Shown here: in pieces, positions 7,114 through 9,032 of the stretch
How positions within the stretch are numbered: the stretch's first letter is position 1
Layout of the letters: each line of letters begins with the position of its first letter
Origin: Prolixibacteraceae bacterium
GTDB lineage: Bacteria; Bacteroidota; Bacteroidia; Bacteroidales; Prolixibacteraceae
Reading direction: 5' to 3'
Assembly (NCBI GenBank): GCA_007116765.1
Contig: SKHV01000445.1
Location: 1 to 9,032, forward strand
DNA length: 9,032 nucleotides
Translations under genes and position numbers: made by a program
The notes under the pieces: generated by a model
Told to the model about the DNA's origin: nothing
Database searches by the model: none
What the model saw: only the letters and a program-made list of their open reading frames with translations

Positions 7114-7578
7114 ATGCAAAGTATATTATTTGTTTGTTGGGGCAATATTTGCCGTTCGCCCAGTGCAGAGGCTGTTTTTAAGGCAGTTGCGAAAAGGGCA
7201 GGGGTAGAGGATGATTTTTTTATCGATTCGGCCGGTACTATTGCTGCACACAGCGGCGAACCTGCCGATGCGCGTATGCAGAGACATGCAATTAAAAGAG
7301 GCTTTTCGCTCGACAGTATTTCGCGCAAGGTAAATCCGAAAATCGATTTCGATAAATTCAATTATATCATTGCCATGGACGACCGCAATTACGACGACTT
7401 GGTGCTGATGACACAAAACGATGAGCAGGTAAAAAAAATATCGAAAATGACCGATTACTCGAAAAAGTATAATTATACCGAAGTGCCCGATCCATATTAT
7501 GGAGGTTCCGACGGTTTTGAATTGGTACTCGATTTATTGGAAGATGCCTGCGAGGGTTTGTTGGAAGATATAAAGTAG
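7114..7578 (+). CDS. Low-molecular-weight protein tyrosine phosphatase
   Basis: The 154-residue cytoplasmic enzyme has the length usual for the LMW-PTP family. The catalytic P-loop CWGNICRS is at residues 8-15, with nucleophile Cys8 and phosphate-binding Arg14; Cys13 is the second P-loop cysteine. The general acid is Asp126 in DPYYGG (126-131), and the IDSAGT strand (37-42) is also typical. All catalytic residues are present, so an active phosphatase acting on phosphotyrosine, or possibly phosphoarginine, is expected. The residue after Cys8 is Trp, where Leu is more usual. LMW-PTPs often sit beside exopolysaccharide tyrosine kinases, but none is visible here, so its partner is unknown. The start at 7114 is the only one that keeps the P-loop at the N-terminus. 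The gene converges on the MgtC-like gene with four bases between the stop codons. Confidence 0.95.
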   Translation: MQSILFVCWGNICRSPSAEAVFKAVAKRAGVEDDFFIDSAGTIAAHSGEPADARMQRHAIKRGFSLDSISRKVNPKIDFDKFNYIIAMDDRNYDDLVLMTQNDEQVKKISKMTDYSKKYNYTEVPDPYYGGSDGFELVLDLLEDACEGLLEDIK

Positions 7579-7582
7579 AACG

Positions 7583-8290
7583 TTATATTTTTGGGTCACC
7601 AAAAGTTGCAGAAATAAGATTACTGTCTTTTTCCACCAACTGTTCAGTAAGTTCGACCCAAGGTGTTTTATCTTTAGCTCCAATCTTGTAAATAAAAGTG
7701 TATTGGTTTGGATGCGTGTATTCAGTGTTCATGTCGATTACCCTGTAATGTTTATCGCTAAGTATTTGACGTGCCAAGTTGTCTGTTTCGATAGACTGGC
7801 TGTTTATAGTCAATATTTTAATATTGAGGGGAGTGAAGAAGCGTTGTTCGAGCTGTTCTACAATAATGAGCACAACCAGAATAAGCACAATTGCCAGACC
7901 TGCAACAACATACATTCCGGCGCCAATGGCAAGCCCAATGGCTGCAATTGACCATATAGAAGCGGCTGTAGTTAATCCCCTTACATTGATGCCCATGCGC
8001 AAAATAGCACCTGCACCAATAAAACCAATGCCCGAAACTACCTGTGCTGCAATTCGGCCAGGGTCGGCATTACCAAAATTGCTGTATGTTTGCGGAACAT
8101 ATAGCGATAAAAGCATAATGAGAGTTGAACCTACACAAATAAGAATATGTGTTTTAAGCCCGGCAGGTTGATGGTGTGCCTCACGTTCGAAGCCAATTAT
8201 GGCTCCGGCTACAAAACCAAGCAACAAACGCAGTGTTACGGTTGTTGTGCTTAGTTCGTTTGTTTGAAAAAGTTCAGTAATATAATTCAT
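7583..8290 (-). CDS. MgtC/SapB family inner-membrane protein
   Basis: The 235-residue product has the MgtC/SapB layout: an N-terminal half of about five membrane segments (near 19-35, 48-66, 80-100, 107-127 and 128-146) and a soluble C-terminal ACT-like domain (about 155-232). Signature blocks are GAIIGFERE (29-37), PAGLKTHILICVGS (42-55), DPGRIAAQVVSGIGFIGAGA (77-96) and GLTTAASIWS (105-114). In pathogens MgtC modulates F-type ATP synthase or Mg2+ and phosphate homeostasis. In free-living bacteria the role is less clear, so I infer only a role in membrane or ion homeostasis. I recognise no Mg2+-sensing leader upstream; only 34 bases separate the start from the divergent EamA gene. Its 3' end nearly touches the end of the phosphatase gene. 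The start at 8290 gives a short amphipathic N-terminus before the first helix, as in relatives. Confidence 0.92.
   Translation of the reverse strand: MNYITELFQTNELSTTTVTLRLLLGFVAGAIIGFEREAHHQPAGLKTHILICVGSTLIMLLSLYVPQTYSNFGNADPGRIAAQVVSGIGFIGAGAILRMGINVRGLTTAASIWSIAAIGLAIGAGMYVVAGLAIVLILVVLIIVEQLEQRFFTPLNIKILTINSQSIETDNLARQILSDKHYRVIDMNTEYTHPNQYTFIYKIGAKDKTPWVELTEQLVEKDSNLISATFGDPKI
7587..7606. terminator. Possible hairpin at the convergent gene ends
   Basis: TTTTGG (7589-7594) and CCAAAA (7599-7604) form a perfect six-base stem around the four-base loop GTCA, extendable by one U-G and one A-U pair. It begins nine bases after the phosphatase stop and lies inside the last codons of the MgtC-like gene. 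There is no T-tract after it on the plus strand, so termination activity is uncertain. Confidence 0.35.
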
Positions 8291-8324
8291 AGTACATTTT
8301 TGTCACAAGTTAAAAAATATTGTA

Positions 8325-9032
8325 ATGATAAATACAAAACTAGCCATGCGAGGCACCACTTTTTTGGCAATAATTGCCTGTTTGTTGTGGTCAACGGCTT
8401 TTGCAGGGGTTAAAATAGGACTTGAATTTATGTCGCCCATACAATTTGCCGGTATAAGGTTCTTTATTGCAGGACTAATGATTATGGCTTTTCATGGAAA
8501 AATCAGGAGCTATTTCTCCGCCTTTTCTAAGCATTTCGATTATATTTTACTTATCGCTTTTTTGCAAACTGTGCTCATGTACAGTTTATTCTATATCGGA
8601 ATTGATATGGTTCCCGGTGCTGTAGCAGCTATGGTAATTGGTTCAGGTCCCTTGTTTGCGGCTATTGTTGCCCATTTTGCCATGAACAACGATAAAATGA
8701 ATATTCGCACTACTTCAGGAATTTTGCTGGGCATTGCAGGTATTGTTGTAATTAACATGGGGCGACAAACTACTGGAATTGCCGGTACTCGCGAGCTCCT
8801 AGGAGTGCTCATATTAATTGGCAATAACCTAATAAGCGGGTTTTACAATGTAGTGGTTATGAAAAGCAAGCGCGATATCTCAATGCTGGTACTCAGTTCA
8901 GCATCCTTGTGGGTAGGGGGTTTAATTATGTTTTTGATTTCAATCCCCCTCGAGGGATTCCAGTTAAATATTGTTTTCCCCCTTAAATTTTGGCTATCGC
9001 TGGCATGGCTTAGCTTTTTATCGGCAGCAGCT
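8325..9032 (+). CDS. EamA/DMT-family transporter, 3' end beyond the window
   Basis: An open frame of 236 codons starts with ATG at 8325 and reaches the window edge without a stop, so the C-terminal part is missing; complete relatives are about 290-310 residues. The product is a polytopic inner-membrane permease of the drug/metabolite transporter superfamily. The first EamA repeat (about 11-145) opens with LLWSTAFAGVKIGLE (20-34), followed by PIQFAGIRFFIAG (38-50), the helix VPGAVAAMVIGSGPLFAAIV (96-115) and GILLGIAGIVVINMG (132-146). The second repeat starts at about 157 with LLGVLILIGNN. Members export or import small metabolites such as amino acids or nucleosides; the substrate cannot be predicted. 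The start follows AAAAAATATTGTA with no Shine-Dalgarno sequence. It is divergent from the MgtC-like gene, with a 34-base spacer. Confidence 0.88.
   Translation, partial: MINTKLAMRGTTFLAIIACLLWSTAFAGVKIGLEFMSPIQFAGIRFFIAGLMIMAFHGKIRSYFSAFSKHFDYILLIAFLQTVLMYSLFYIGIDMVPGAVAAMVIGSGPLFAAIVAHFAMNNDKMNIRTTSGILLGIAGIVVINMGRQTTGIAGTRELLGVLILIGNNLISGFYNVVVMKSKRDISMLVLSSASLWVGGLIMFLISIPLEGFQLNIVFPLKFWLSLAWLSFLSAAA
8335..8342 (-). promoter_or_regulatory. Candidate -7 box for the MgtC-like gene
   Basis: CAAAACTA on the plus strand reads TAGTTTTG on the minus strand, an exact TAnnTTTG match located 44 bases upstream of the MgtC-like start. It lies inside the first codons of the divergent EamA gene. No -33 TTG is found at the usual spacing, and such boxes arise by chance in A+T-rich DNA, so support is weak. 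Confidence 0.3.

Noticed and set aside
8591..8824. 77-codon minus-strand open frame
   Set aside because: It lies opposite the EamA transporter frame, whose membrane repeats are clear; the antisense product is composition-driven.

Overview
The window looks like a chromosomal segment of a Bacteroidota bacterium, probably from the Bacteroidales/Marinilabiliales range. The evidence is moderate A+T content, A-rich leaders with no clear Shine-Dalgarno sequence, TAnnTTTG-like promoter boxes, a twin-arginine-tagged Gfo/Idh/MocA oxidoreductase, a secreted CE1 esterase with an N-terminal immunoglobulin-like module, and a K+-dependent type membrane pyrophosphatase. The order-level placement is inference.

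Layout. A leftward-reading block in the middle is flanked by rightward genes. Positions 1-161 hold no gene. Four rightward genes follow, separated by gaps of about 70-105 bases: a small lipoprotein of unknown function (162-641), a secreted CE1-type esterase (746-1912), a signal-bearing flavodoxin-fold protein (1998-2585) and a six-helix membrane protein of unknown function (2657-3268). A tandem heptamer array (1921-1955) lies between the esterase and the flavodoxin gene. A hairpin at 3271-3300 separates this block from two leftward genes that look like an operon: hppA (6960-4696), then a Tat-exported Gfo/Idh/MocA oxidoreductase (4668-3319) starting 27 bases after the hppA stop. A divergent, A+T-rich spacer (6961-7113) separates hppA from a rightward low-molecular-weight protein tyrosine phosphatase (7114-7578). 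The phosphatase converges, with 4 bases between stop codons, on a leftward MgtC/SapB-type membrane protein (8290-7583). A rightward EamA/DMT transporter starts 34 bases away at 8325 and runs off the right edge.

How the genes fit together. No single pathway links them. Themes are export and the cell envelope (lipoprotein, esterase, flavodoxin, oxidoreductase) and ion or solute movement across the inner membrane (HppA, MgtC-like, EamA). HppA would recover energy from pyrophosphate as an ion gradient. The esterase and the exported oxidoreductase may act on carbohydrate-derived substrates, but there are no SusC/SusD genes or glycoside hydrolases here to mark a polysaccharide utilisation locus.

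I see no CRISPR array, insertion sequence, tRNA, rRNA, phage gene or recognisable defence system. The points most worth a second look are the heptamer array, the four-cysteine insertion in the oxidoreductase, the export signal on a flavodoxin-fold protein, and the residues in HppA that point to Na+ or dual Na+/H+ pumping.
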